Source of the DNA: Papilionanthe hookeriana x Papilionanthe teres
Lineage: Eukaryota > Streptophyta > Magnoliopsida > Asparagales > Orchidaceae
Length of the DNA stretch: 64,000 bases
Reading direction: 5' to 3'
Assembly (NCBI GenBank): GCA_022702705.1
Contig: CM040427.1
Coordinates: 16,887,625-16,951,624, forward strand
Shown: piece after piece, positions 54,230 through 64,000 of the stretch
Layout of the letters: each line of letters begins with the position of its first letter
How positions within the stretch are numbered: position 1 is the stretch's first letter
Notes under the pieces: model-generated
Told to the model about the DNA's origin: nothing
The model's input: the letters and a program-made list of their open reading frames with translations, nothing else
The model's database searches: none
Position numbers and translations under genes: made by a program

Positions 54230-56452
54230 ATGACAGTCTCACCTTACTACCTTCTCCTCTTCATCCCGATCCTTCCCATCTCCTTGCTTTTCCTCCTTTC
54301 CTTCATCGTCCGACCCCGTCCCCGCCGGATCCCTGTTAAGAGCCGTCACGTTTTCATCACAGGCGGCTCCAGTGGCATCGGCCTCGCCCTTGCTCTCCAG
54401 GTCGCCGCCGAAGGGGCACGAGTTTCCATCCTCGCCCGAAGCCAAAAGCGCCTTGAGGAGGCCCGCGAAGCCATTCGTCTGGCCACCGGCGTGGAGGCCG
54501 CTATCTTCAGCGCTGACGTACGCGATGCGGAGGCGGTAGCCCGCGCGGTCGAGGAAGCCGGGCCTATCGACGTGCTAGTTTGTAACCAGGGCGTGTTCAT
54601 ACCAATGGAGCTCGAGAAGCAGGAGCTCGAGGAGGTCAAGTTCATGGTCGATATTAACTTGATGGGCACGTTTCATCTCATCAAGGCCGCGCTTCCGGCG
54701 ATGAAGCGGAGGACCAGGGAAACTGGCCTCCCGGCCTCCATTGCTTTAATGTCCTCACAAGCTGGGCAGGTTTGTTACATCTCTTTCCTTATGTTTTCTA
54801 CTCGTTAGATTCTTGAGTTATAAGTTTCGAAAATTTTGAGTTTGCCCTTTATTAGACATCTCGTGAATTCCATTTGTCACTGTTCGGAACTGTCTGGCTA
54901 CGGATTTATGATGGATTTAGGCTGGGTTTAAGCGAAATCTTGCCAGACAATTACTTTGGCTAAAATAAATTCTGGGATATGGTAAATACGAATCTCACGA
55001 CTTTTGGCTATAAATCCCAGATTATGTAAATCCTATGAATCGGTCGATTTAACATGTGCGTTTGAGATTTAAGGCAAAGGTTGGTAACAGGTTATCTCTT
55101 CCTCCCAACGGTCAGCTTCTATTCCCCTGCGTTCCCAGAAACTTTCACTGGATTTACAGGATTTTGTTGACAAACATTTTTTCGGATTTAAGTCATTCAG
55201 GATTTAGTAAATCCGGGGATTTTCAAAATCCTAGTGAGTTAAATCTCATCTGTTGCCATATTTAGTCATGTAATCAAGAAAATCACCCTGTAAGGCTGTG
55301 ATATTATGTTTTTCCACCATATCAATGTCAGTTTTTCTATGAAAAAAAAACTCAAAGAATTCTTAAAATACTACAAGAGCATTCAAAATAAGCAGTTCTA
55401 CTCTGTTGATGCTATATCAAGAGCCTTTTTTTTGTGGATGATTTTACATGCAAAACATGATTCTTAATTGATCTCTTCATTATTTCCTGAAACTGAATTT
55501 ACAGAGTTTAGATTCAGGCGTTCTTGATCTTATGCCGTTGTTGTTTTAATTTTGTATTTCAATCTAGGTGGGCGTCTACGGTTACACAGCATACTCCGCA
55601 AGCAAATTCGCTCTTCGAGGTTTGAGTGAGGCATTGCAGCATGAGGTCATCGCAGACAATATTTATGTTTCTCTGATATTTCCTCCGGACACAGAAACCC
55701 CGGGTTTTGCTCAAGGTATATGCCTCATGAATTATGATTTTAGCAGATGTTGTAATCAAATGAGAAAATATTTAGGAAGATTTACATACATACTATGTAC
55801 TTACATATTTGACACCCATACTTTTATTTTTGCATACATGCCAGCTTAACTATGCTTAAGAAGGTGCATTTCACCTTTTCAAAGTTAATTGGTGGTATTT
55901 TTTTTTTGTGATATGAAAGATTAGGGTGTATAAATGAAAAAATAAAGTTTTGCTATTAGATATGTATATACATAGGACTTAGTTGTTATGTATGTGTAGG
56001 AGGATTTATCTAGAGTTATAAATGAAAAATCAAATCAGCTTATATTATGAATGTTAGCTTTTCCATGGGACTGCATTTTCCATCTAATCAGCTTGTTTCG
56101 GATGATTTTTATTTTATTTTAATTTTTTTTGTTGTCTGCAGAGCAAGAGAGAAGGCCTGAACTCACCAACATAATAGCTGGTTCTTCAGGCGGAATGAAG
56201 GCAGACGATGTTGCTAAAGTAACTCTGAATGGAATCAAATCAGGAAGATTTGTCATTCCCTGCAACTTTGAAGGAACCATGGTTGCTATAGCAACTTCTG
56301 GCTTGTCCCCTCAGAGTTCTTTTATAACAGCTTTTATTGAGGTGGCTGGTGCAAGTTTCATGAGACTTGTAGCTCTATTCTTCCAGTGGAATTGGTTTAG
56401 TTCTATAGAGAAGTGGCATGCCAAAAACTCTGGCATAGTGAAGAAAAACTGA
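54230..56452 (+). CDS. TSC10: 3-ketodihydrosphingosine reductase (TSC10/KDSR family), three exons
   Basis: Exons are 54230-54769, 55568-55715 and 56142-56452, joined at CAG|GTTTGT...CTAG|GTG and CAAG|GTATAT...GCAG|AGC. Together they encode 332 residues, close to the length of known plant TSC10 (about 327). The enzyme reduces 3-ketodihydrosphingosine to dihydrosphingosine with NADPH, the second step of sphingolipid long-chain-base synthesis, at the ER membrane. Residues 5-27 form a hydrophobic anchor. The Rossmann motif TGGSSGIG is at 44-51, ADVRD at 95-99, NQG at 119-121, N143, S176 and the catalytic YSASK at 189-193 form the SDR tetrad. PPDTETPGF follows at the end of exon 2 and EKWHAKN near the C terminus, as in plant TSC10. 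A C-terminal hydrophobic segment (about 295-312) is typical. Exon 1 is GC-rich, exons 2 and 3 are not. No stop or frameshift is seen; I judge it functional. Confidence 0.95.
54770..55567 (+). other. TSC10 intron 1 (phase 0)
   Basis: Begins GTTTGT and ends CTAG. It is AT-rich and falls off sharply in GC after exon 1. Repeated GGATTTAG/GGATTTAC and AAATCC phrases between 54900 and 55250 suggest an old foldback insertion, but I cannot define its ends. Confidence 0.9.
55716..56141 (+). other. TSC10 intron 2 (phase 1)
   Basis: Begins GTATATG and ends TTGTCTGCAG. More than half of it is occupied by a MITE-like insertion at 55774-56008. Confidence 0.9.
55774..56008. mobile_element. MITE-like foldback element in TSC10 intron 2
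   Basis: The left end reads GGAAGATTTACATACATACT and GTACTTACATATTTGACACC; the right end on the opposite strand reads AAATCCTCCTACACATACAT and TATACATATCTAATAGC, an imperfect inverted match. It is related to the copy at 1201-1427, which also starts GGAAGATTT. Noncoding. Confidence 0.45.
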
Positions 56453-58069
56453 AGCATAGTTTTTTTACTCTTCAGGCGCTTTCAATGCTTTTGGTCAGAA
56501 CTGCTTTTAGATGCAAGATAGTGTTTTTAATAATTATCTCTTTCTTCGACACTTCTTCTCCCTTGATTCATATGGGTTAAGACTTTAGAATTTGAGATAT
56601 ATGTGATAATTTGCTTGAAGTTTGCTTTTGTATCATATATTACAGTTCATCCTGTTATTTTTCTTGAATAAGTATTACAAATAAGTTGCATTTCTTTGAT
56701 TGTTGTTCATTATTACTAGAAGAGACAAAATATTACATCTTTATTTGATTTTTGAACTAATACTTGCAAATATGTGCCTATATTGAAGAGAAGAGAACAA
56801 TAAGAGAGTGTTGATGAAGTTTATTAATGTAAAGCGTCAATAGAAAATAACAATAAAGAGTGCCAATGAAGTGTATTGTCACGGAGTCAATTGAGAGTGC
56901 TTGTAGGAAATATTGATGAAAAATATTGATTGAGAGTTATGATAGAGAGGGCCGATGAATAACAATAGTAGAGGACATCGATAGAGTCTAATGATAGAGA
57001 GCATCAATAAAGATTAAGAATAGAGTATATTGGGCGATGAAAATAATTAGTAGAACAGTTGTTGTTGTAGAATAGAGAAGACCTCTAAGATGCATAATTT
57101 TTTTATGAAGGGAGAAGTAGACCATATGCCTTAGTTGATCCATGATCCATTACATTAAGAACGATGCATAGAGTGACCCAATGTGTAATGTGGAGTTGTG
57201 TAGAACAAGAAACTAAAAACACAAGTCCATTAATGGAGAAATTTAAGCATACATTTAAAGTGGAATATGATCTTCCTCAAATTCTCTCTCACTATCTTTA
57301 GCTCCTCGCTTCACCGTCTCTTCAGAATCCTCAATTTTAAGTTGTAGCAATACTCTTGTTAAACTTGAGGAGGGCTCTATACTGACTAGTTGTTGTGCTC
57401 TTTCCTATGCTAAAAAAACAAGGCATGATGTTCATAACATAGGCTACATGTAATATGATATCACCCACATCTATGTTGTGCATTTATTATCATGACTTTT
57501 AAACAAGAAAATTTTAAGGCATGATGCCTATAATGGGCGTTGTTGAGCTATCATCACTATTGCACGATCAATAACATTTTTGGATTCAAAGTTGTCTCAT
57601 CTCATAAACATATTGTGGAAGCTTTCTCTAGATATCTAGAATTTGTCCTTTGTGAGCTTTGCAGCTCTGCATGTGGCTCTAAGGGATTGCCTTATTTTCT
57701 TGGAATTCTCTCAATAATAATGCTCCAAGCTCAAAAAACTGTTTGCAACGTCGTAGGTCTGCGTACTGTCTTTCATTTCATCCTTGTTACCTTAAGTAGT
57801 ACCTAGATGATCGAGTCGATCTTTGCACACCCTTTTTTTGGGGAAGATTTACTTCTATAAATCTAGTTGCAAAAGAGGGAACAATTTTGCTTCTCTCGTG
57901 AGTGCAACTCTACCTTTAGACATTTCCCCTCTTTTTTGATTATGTATAGCACATTAAAGCTTCAATAAGTGGTTATTATTTTCTCCAAAAATTAGTCTTT
58001 TAGCTAATTCTTTCAACCTTGTAACAAGTCTTTGAGAGCAGGTAGGAATCAGTAGTAGTACTTTTTGAT
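56453..58069. other. TSC10 3' flank and unassigned sequence
   Basis: The first few hundred bases are the likely 3' UTR; an AATAAG near 56668 could act as a polyadenylation signal but is not canonical. Around 56800-57030 phrases of the type GATAGAGAG...CAATGAAG recur as an irregular repeat. The rest may contain the 3' end of the retroelement whose integrase lies at 58070-58960, but no LTR is identified. Confidence 0.4.
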
Positions 58070-58960
58070 CATCATCTAACATTGAATGTTTGAATGGCTT
58101 CAAAATTTTCACATTCACCATTTGAGGAAATACTTAGTTTAGTCCAATAGGTTAAGATAGGCATTATCCTAAGCTTTCATCGAAGTTTTTGATGCTAATC
58201 ATGTTAAATCTTAGAAGTTGCCTATGAAGTTTCTATTTCAAAGTGAATTTTTTGAATCTTTCCCTAGCAATCATTAGGATGGCTAATGTTTTCCTTTTAT
58301 TGGTGCCCCAAAAATTGCTAGTCAAATAGACTTTGAGACAGATTCCCAAGGCACATCTTAAATGAATCTCAATTTTGGCAATATTAATGGTCCTCATTGT
58401 GAACTAGCCATATGACAATTTTATATAAAGTCTTTAGAAATTTTGTGTGGAATATTTATAGTACATACACCACAATCATGTTCACCAATTTGACTATCAT
58501 ATTATGGATGGAAGGTGGTGCTTCTTCTTAGTGTTGCATCCATCATGGCTTAGAAAGCTCTCCTTAGAAAGCTAGGGAATTATGTCTCTTATTCAAGATG
58601 ATTGAGCTCGAAATGAAAAAGTTCAACCAACTTTTTTTTTTCTTTTTGAAGAGGCACGTCACTTTTCTCCCATGATATGTTGCTTACAAAATAATAACTA
58701 AGGTTATAATCAATGAACGATTACCCTTGTAGAAATTCCATCGATATAACTTCTAATGGCATAACGCATGTAGTGGAGTTGATGATTCTTGCTCTTTTTA
58801 TTGCTTGTGTCGCAGAGTATGTGCTCTTTTAGGAATTTAGTTACATCCAAGTGCATTTTCAACCAATAGATGCATCCTTGTAGATTTTGTAGCATCTTAT
58901 TCACCACAAAGCACTTGATAATTTAGAAAGGCGTGTTTCTTAGAGCCACTTCACATGATC
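58070..58960 (-). pseudogene. Ty3/gypsy integrase fragment (element G)
   Basis: On the minus strand the zinc-binding part reads NKMLQNLQGCIYWLKMHLDV and TKFLKEHILCDTSNKKSKNH (consensus KTxxxLxxxFYWPxMxxDVxxFVxxCxxCQxxK). Further down, AMMDATLRRSTTFHP followed by a TAA and YDSQIGEH matches the core segment xMGTxLxxSTAFHPQxDGQTE, with the Gln changed to stop. Near 58075-58170, NAYLNLLD and FPQMVNVKILKPFKHS match the C-terminal NAYxLxLPxxxxxxxxFNVxDLxPF. The order fits one integrase, with stops and frameshifts, shorter than normal because of deletions. No other domain of this element is recognised. Confidence 0.6.
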
Positions 58961-59903
58961 ATGATCTTTTCAAACATATATTTGGTTCCATTTTATAACA
59001 ATCTTTCTTAAATTCAATAGTTTTTTTATACTTTTTGGAAGTCATTAAGTCATTAACCAACTTGTAAATACCAAAATATTCTTCATGTAATGAATTATTT
59101 ACCATATCTTGGTTACTAATTCGGCGTCTACTGTTTTATTTTGATATTCTTAATATTAATGAATAATAATGTAAAAAAATATTGAATTAATTAAACATCT
59201 ATTAAATGAAGAAGTTTTCAATCAGTTGTTTATTCCCAAAGTAGAACTTCATTAACATATAAAATTGGAACATTTTATTTTAAAGGGAAAATTTCTATAG
59301 ATAGGTCAAACAATTTATTTTAATTGATAAAATGGATAAAATTATTCCATTACTAAATATCGAGGTCTTCATATATAAATATCTATATCCAAGATTACAA
59401 ATTTATATATTTATGGTAAATCAAAAAATTAATAAATTTATTCAAAATTTTGAGGGAATGTTGAAGTACAAACTAATCCAAGAAGATCAACAAGTACCCT
59501 TAGAATTTCAATTCCATCAAATACTTCAGATAATGAATCTAATCAGTCAATACAATAATCAATTCAAATGCCCTTGTATAAATTGTTTATAGGTTAACAA
59601 ATTAAAACATCAAAAAAGAATAATAGATCAATATTATTTTAGCAAACTAACTCATCAAGATATTTTTTTTAAAGGAAAATAATAAAAAATATCAACATGT
59701 ATGTGATATATCTCAAGTCTATGAATGAATTTTGGATGGTCAAAATGAACTTAAAGTCCAAGAAATTCCTCATGGAACGATAATATAAACGATAACATTC
59801 CAATTAAGAAAAGAATTCTACTCTACCTCAATCTAACATGATTACATGAGAATTTACTAGAATTCCCTAACCAGTCTGGGCTATTTAGTCTTTTCTAAAG
59901 ATT
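58961..59903. other. AT-rich unassigned stretch
   Basis: An 86-residue plus-strand frame at 59332-59592 ends FKCPCINCL and stops; text after the stop (KLKHQKRIIDQYYF) continues a weakly coding look. The CPCxNC arrangement occurs in N-terminal domains of CACTA transposon proteins, but nothing else supports that. I do not assign it. Confidence 0.3.
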
Positions 59904-60720
59904 TCATATGCTTAACATTCTCTTATAGGTTGTTGCCAGCAGCTTCTCAAACGACTTAATCGTAAGTCCCTTAAGCATGAAAGCCACCTGATCATGGATG
60001 CTCTTGAGTAAAATCTCGATCACGTGTTGTTCCTGCAGCTGAGGCTCACACTTCATGCTTAAGTTCCTCCATCTCAAAAGTCCACCAAGGTCTCGTTGGG
60101 CTTCTATCGCTCCAATACGAGATCTCCTATGGTGATATGGTGCTGAGCTACGACGAATCATTTCACAAACAATTTTTCCAACTCTGTGAACGTCTTGACT
60201 GATCCGTTGGGCAACTCTGTGTACCAATCAAATGTGATCCCTAAGATGCTGCTCATGAACTGGTGGAACAATAAGGCTTTGTTACCCTTGCAACAGTTTG
60301 CCCGGAAGTGTGCGACGTGCTGTCAAGGGTTTTTGTTCCATCAAAAGTCTTGAAGGTCGGGGGCACAAAGCCCTTGGGATATGGTATGCCATCAAATTCC
60401 TCTGGGTAGGGTCTACCCTTTAAAACCGATGTGTCTCCTTTGGATTGGGCTAAGACTTCCCTCACTTGTTATTCGACCATCTTCTTAATATCTTTTTCCT
60501 GTATCAAATTCTGGGTTGAATCCTTCTTCCATGGTTCGTCTCTGTTGACGAAAGCAACTTATTTCTAGTCATTTGTAATGTGCATAATCTCAAGTTGGTT
60601 CACCTCTGGAGACGCTATTTACTATGACTGTGACTGTACATGCATCGTAGTCATGGCATCCATGGTGGCGGTCATCTCCTCTATTCTCTTTTCCATCCGG
60701 CTAATTTGTTCATCCCTCAA
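59904..60720 (-). pseudogene. Element F gag, truncated
   Basis: The minus strand begins around 60720 with LRDEQISRMEKRIEEMTATM, a short coiled-coil, then MREVLAQSKGDTSVLKGRPY, FDGIPYPKGFVPPTFKTFDG and, after a frame change, WYTELPNGSVKTFTELEKLF. Lower down, FLRWRNLSMKCEPQLQEQHV and LTIKSFEKLLATTYKRM complete a plant Ty3/gypsy gag of the PYPKGYxxPxFxxFxG type. Stops and frameshifts are present. No protease or RT follows; the element is cut off near 59830-59900. Confidence 0.75.
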
Positions 60721-62242
60721 CTAAATGGCCCTTTACAATTCATCTTCGACGTTCTGCTCCATAAAAGATGGAACATCGCGCGCAGATGAGGTGGTTCTAG
60801 TCTCAACGACATTAATTTCTACAAACTCCTTATCCATGTTTTCTGACAAGTCACAATCCTCGTCATCAACATCCATTTCTCACTCTTTTGTTAATTTTGT
60901 AATCTTGGCTATGAGCTTCTTCACTTTATCATCGTCTGCTTTCTCTTTAACTATCTCGAGATCGGTTGGCTTTTCCTAAAAATCATCTCTTTCTATGACG
61001 AGCTCTGAGGCAATGTCAACAGCAACAATCGGAGTATCGGACTCATGATTCATCTCAATGGCATACTTCCCCAGCTTCTCTGAAAGTACCGGTGCCACAA
61101 CCTTAGGTATCCACACTTTCTTTCTTGATGTTGATGCTTTGAGATAGGGTGCCTCAGTAGCGATGTCATTGCGATGAAAGGAAGCATGCTCCTTATTGTG
61201 CGGACCAAATACAATGGTGAACAATCCGTTTCCATTATCCCTCATTTGCTTCACAAGCGGCGACATAAGGTACTCTCGGACCCATACGAGATTTAACTGA
61301 TCTGCGCCCTGTAGGTCTCGGAGCAATGGTAGCAACATCGGTGACAGTGGCAATGTTGTCGACATAGTTTCCTAAACAGAATCTGGCAAAAATATGGGCT
61401 GACGGTGCTTCTGTTGGCCTCTAGAACTGTCTGGCAGGCCTATCCTTCCTTAGGATCTCAGTTTTCATCCGCGACGATACTGCACATCTCATTCTCTTTA
61501 GCAGCATAGTGATGGAACAACCTTCCTTCTCAGCTAACCTCTCAAAAATAGTACGGACTCAAGTAAGGGGTGTGGACCTCTCATTTTCCTCACCATGACT
61601 ATGAAGTGGCAATAATGTAGCAGCAAGCCCATGAATGCTCTCTCCCCCAGACAACGGGTGAAACCTACTCCCTCGGAGGAAAGGTGGAGTTTTTAGTACT
61701 TTAATTTCCTCTAGATGAGGAGTTTCCTTGGAAAAGCCAACTCTGTAGCTTTGGTCCTGGCGACCTTTAGAATCTTTCAGCTACGGTTCCTCTTTTGTGA
61801 CTTAGTCAGAGGTGTGACTCGTGAACTGAAACCAATCTCGAATACTGACTGTGGGACAGTAAACACAATAGTTGATTCTTCATCAAACAAAATATCTTTT
61901 ACCTTAGCAGTCAGTATGGTCGGTACGGTCGGTACGGTACCAGCGAATCCAGTGGCGGTATAAGTGACTAATCTACTTGGCACAGGAGCAGCAAATTTGG
62001 CGGGTGCAGGAATGACAAACCTGAAGGGTGTTGGGGCAGCTCTGACAGCAATAGGAGTGGTGCACTTAACGGGGGCAGCGGTGATCCTTTCCTTTTTGAA
62101 AGAAAGGAAATCATGATAACAGTTCAAATCAAACTCAGTGGATGGCTCTTGGACGTCCAAGGCAGTAATGTTTATGATGACGAATGGGGCCTTGTCGATA
62201 TCACTTCAAACTTGTCAAACCTAGACCTAACATGATCATGGT
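60721..62242 (-). pseudogene. Element F ORF upstream of gag
   Basis: Minus-strand frames 61777-62160 and 60976-61365 together look like a broken protein upstream of gag. The first is rich in Ala, Pro and Val (AAPVKCTTPIAV, RAAPTPFRFVIPAPAKF) and the second includes VWVREYLMSPLVKQMRDNGN and KVWIPKVVAPVLSEKLGKYA. I do not recognise a domain. An additional ORF before gag is a known trait of Ogre-type elements of the Tat lineage, which fits the position but does not prove identity. Confidence 0.5.
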
Positions 62243-62260
62243 CCCACACGGCGGGCCCCC
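62243..62260 (-). promoter_or_regulatory. Possible primer binding site of element F
   Basis: The minus strand reads GGGGGCCCGCCGTGTGGGAC directly after a TG...CA-type boundary at 62261. It resembles TGGCGCCCACCGTGGGGCC, a primer site of Tat/Ogre-type elements, with damage in its first bases. It lies upstream of the F ORF as expected. Confidence 0.4.
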
Positions 62261-63038
62261 TGCTAGTAGGCAAATTACAGGAGAAGGTCAAAGTTGGGGA
62301 CGATATTGCAGCTATCAATTAAAAATTTTTGAGAGTTAGTAACTGCATATACCTCGTAATTCTAGTACAAACACTAAAATTAATAAAGGTCATTCGGTGA
62401 ACTGGGCACATTCTTCTTATTTTCATTGTCTTGTTTTGTTTTGTTTATTGTGTTTTATTTTTATTATTTTTGTATTTTATGAAATTGTTGCTTTTTTGGA
62501 AATTATGGTGTCGATGGATTTAACTTAATTTTGAAAGTTAAACGAAAGTTAAGGGCATAAAGATTTACTCCAACTTGTAAATAGGAAATTGAACCTCAAA
62601 GACATGAAGTAAAGATGAATTCCGGGACCTAGTCCAGGGCCGACTTCACAGTGCACTTCGCTTAGGTAAACCTCGTTCACCAACACACCTGTTAGGGGTC
62701 TGACCCCACACAAAAAGAAAATCCTAAAGATTTGTGGACTTTTCTGTTTAAAGTTGGTTAAACATATGGTCCTGGAATCAAAGAAGAGTTGATCGTGGTT
62801 GCCCAAGTAAGAAAGGAGCAAAGCATGCCAACGGAGAATTGTAATCTAGACACCATGAGGGACATTGACACATTACTGATGTATGAAGGCACGGGAGAAT
62901 GGTAATTTGGACCATGAGGGACATGGACACATTATCGATATATGAAGCTAAAACCTCCTGATCACAATGGAGCGAGAAACTAGTCCCTAGTAGAGTTGTC
63001 AGAAGTTATCGACCGTCGGATCGGGATCTGTCGTGTTG

Positions 63039-63088
<50 letters not shown>

Positions 63089-64000
63089 AAACATAGTATT
63101 TTAATTTTGAAAAATATGAGACTGAATTAATCCCATACATTTAATAGTTTAAACGATCGAGCACATTACTACAAGCAATACACCACCCAGAGAGTTAAGC
63201 ATACTACTTGACCGTAGACTCAATCATATAAACTAAAGAACATAAGACATTCATTTTGGTCTGCAAACTTTTTATATGTTGGACGACAAGTTTCCCTACA
63301 TAATATAAAGATTAGATAGGGTTTATTTTACCTTAGTTTCAAGTTTCCTATAGAGGCAAGCCCTTATAGTTAATTACATCTTAAATCGTCGAAGTTACTT
63401 AGAAAACTTTCGATGATGATCAGAGGTACTTATCTTTAAGATTTCAACATTTAGGGCTTTCAAGGTCGGACATGGAAAATTCAAGTGGGAAAAGATCAAA
63501 TAGGAACAGTTATTTTCATAATCCAAAGGAAGAAAGGTAAGGGATGTCATAGACCCCGAGGCAAACCTCAGTGACTTCCCGGACTATCCTATTATTTGGC
63601 TTCAATTTTGAAGAGATATTATTTAATGTTTCATCTTGTCAATCTTATTATTTATGGCTTACACTTACATGATCCTGATCATGCAAATATCCTAGAAATA
63701 TATGAGGGTTTACATTGTACCGAATGACAACCTCATAACCTGAAAAAGTGTTAGAACTTTTGCTACACAACATGATTGTGCGGGAGCCTAAGGATGGAGT
63801 GAGGATTTATGTCGTACTAGACGAACTACCTCGAAATCCTATGGGTTTTTATTTAAAACTAAGGAGAGGTTTGTAGATGAAGATCCGCTTGCAGCTTGAT
63901 CCAAGCTCCTTGCTGCCCACGAAGTCTGCTCCGAACTCCTTGTTGTGGTAGTAACTCTAAGGTTTGCATGTTAAGGTTTTACAGTTTATGTGTTATATTT
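62261..64000 (-). repeat. Probable 5' LTR of element F, incomplete at the window edge
   Basis: The proposed inner edge is TGCTAGTAGGCAAATTACAG on the plus strand. The stretch is noncoding, with an (AT)n run at 63041-63086. The phrase TTATAGTTAATTACATCTTA (63374) is nearly repeated near 3797 in the 3' region of element C. The outer edge and second LTR are not in the window, so the LTR call is inference. Confidence 0.4.
63041..63086. repeat. (AT)n microsatellite
   Basis: About 23 uninterrupted AT units. Confidence 0.95.

Noticed and set aside
54239..54669. Two minus-strand frames opposite TSC10 exon 1
   Set aside because: They are shadows of the GC-rich coding exon; they have no family pattern and run through the splice-linked gene.
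57540..57806. 88-residue plus-strand frame downstream of TSC10
   Set aside because: No family pattern; nearby coding signal is on the minus strand (integrase fragment).
59332..59592. Plus-strand frame with CPCxNC considered as a CACTA transposase-associated domain
   Set aside because: Only the Cys motif fits; the rest of the domain pattern and any transposase are missing.

Overview
This window is plant nuclear DNA. It is AT-rich, packed with decayed LTR retrotransposons of the Ty3/gypsy Athila and Tat types, and holds one recognisable intact host gene with introns. The first exon of that gene is strongly GC-rich against an AT-rich background, a gradient common in monocots; 'angiosperm, probably monocot' is as far as I would go.

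Region by region. Positions 1-2069: AT-rich, no gene, with MITE-like fragments. Positions 2070-46820: one nest of retrotransposons, resolved by target-site duplications (TSDs) and by joining interrupted reading frames. The outermost and oldest is element C (minus strand, Tat-like, LTRs 2073-3346 and 45760-46820). It has gag-pol on the minus strand, a decayed antisense ORF on the plus strand (9376-11300) and a long 3' noncoding region with a 47-bp degenerate tandem array. Element D (12489-14723, TSD ATAGG) cuts the C integrase. Element B (minus strand, Athila-like, 17577-44755, TSD TCTCC/TCCCC) cuts the C gag. Element A (plus strand, Athila-like, 21719-35658, TSD ACCAC) cuts the last ORF of B. 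All coding regions in the nest carry stops or frameshifts.

Positions 46821-54229: gene-poor, with a foldback MITE, a duplicated 200-bp segment, a heavily decayed retroelement remnant (about 49.4-52 kb) and a short minisatellite. Positions 54230-56452: a three-exon gene for 3-ketodihydrosphingosine reductase (TSC10/KDSR family, sphingolipid synthesis in the ER), apparently intact at 332 residues. Positions 58070-58960: a minus-strand Ty3/gypsy integrase fragment. Positions 59904 to the window end: gag, an upstream ORF, a primer-site-like motif and a probable LTR of a further minus-strand Tat/Ogre-like element (F) that runs off the window.

The most interesting structure is shared by elements A and B. 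Between integrase and 3' LTR both carry two successive ORF units of the plant 'putative transposon protein' type, the first badly reduced in B. Each unit is preceded by a GC-rich palindromic module that also occurs inside the LTR. A conserved intron of about 200 nt sits just before the second ORF. The order and spacing match in A and B although the module sequence differs (GCCGACGGCGAG in A, GCGCTTAAGCGC in B), which suggests a functional cassette, perhaps promoter-like. This rests on reading by eye and needs alignment to confirm.
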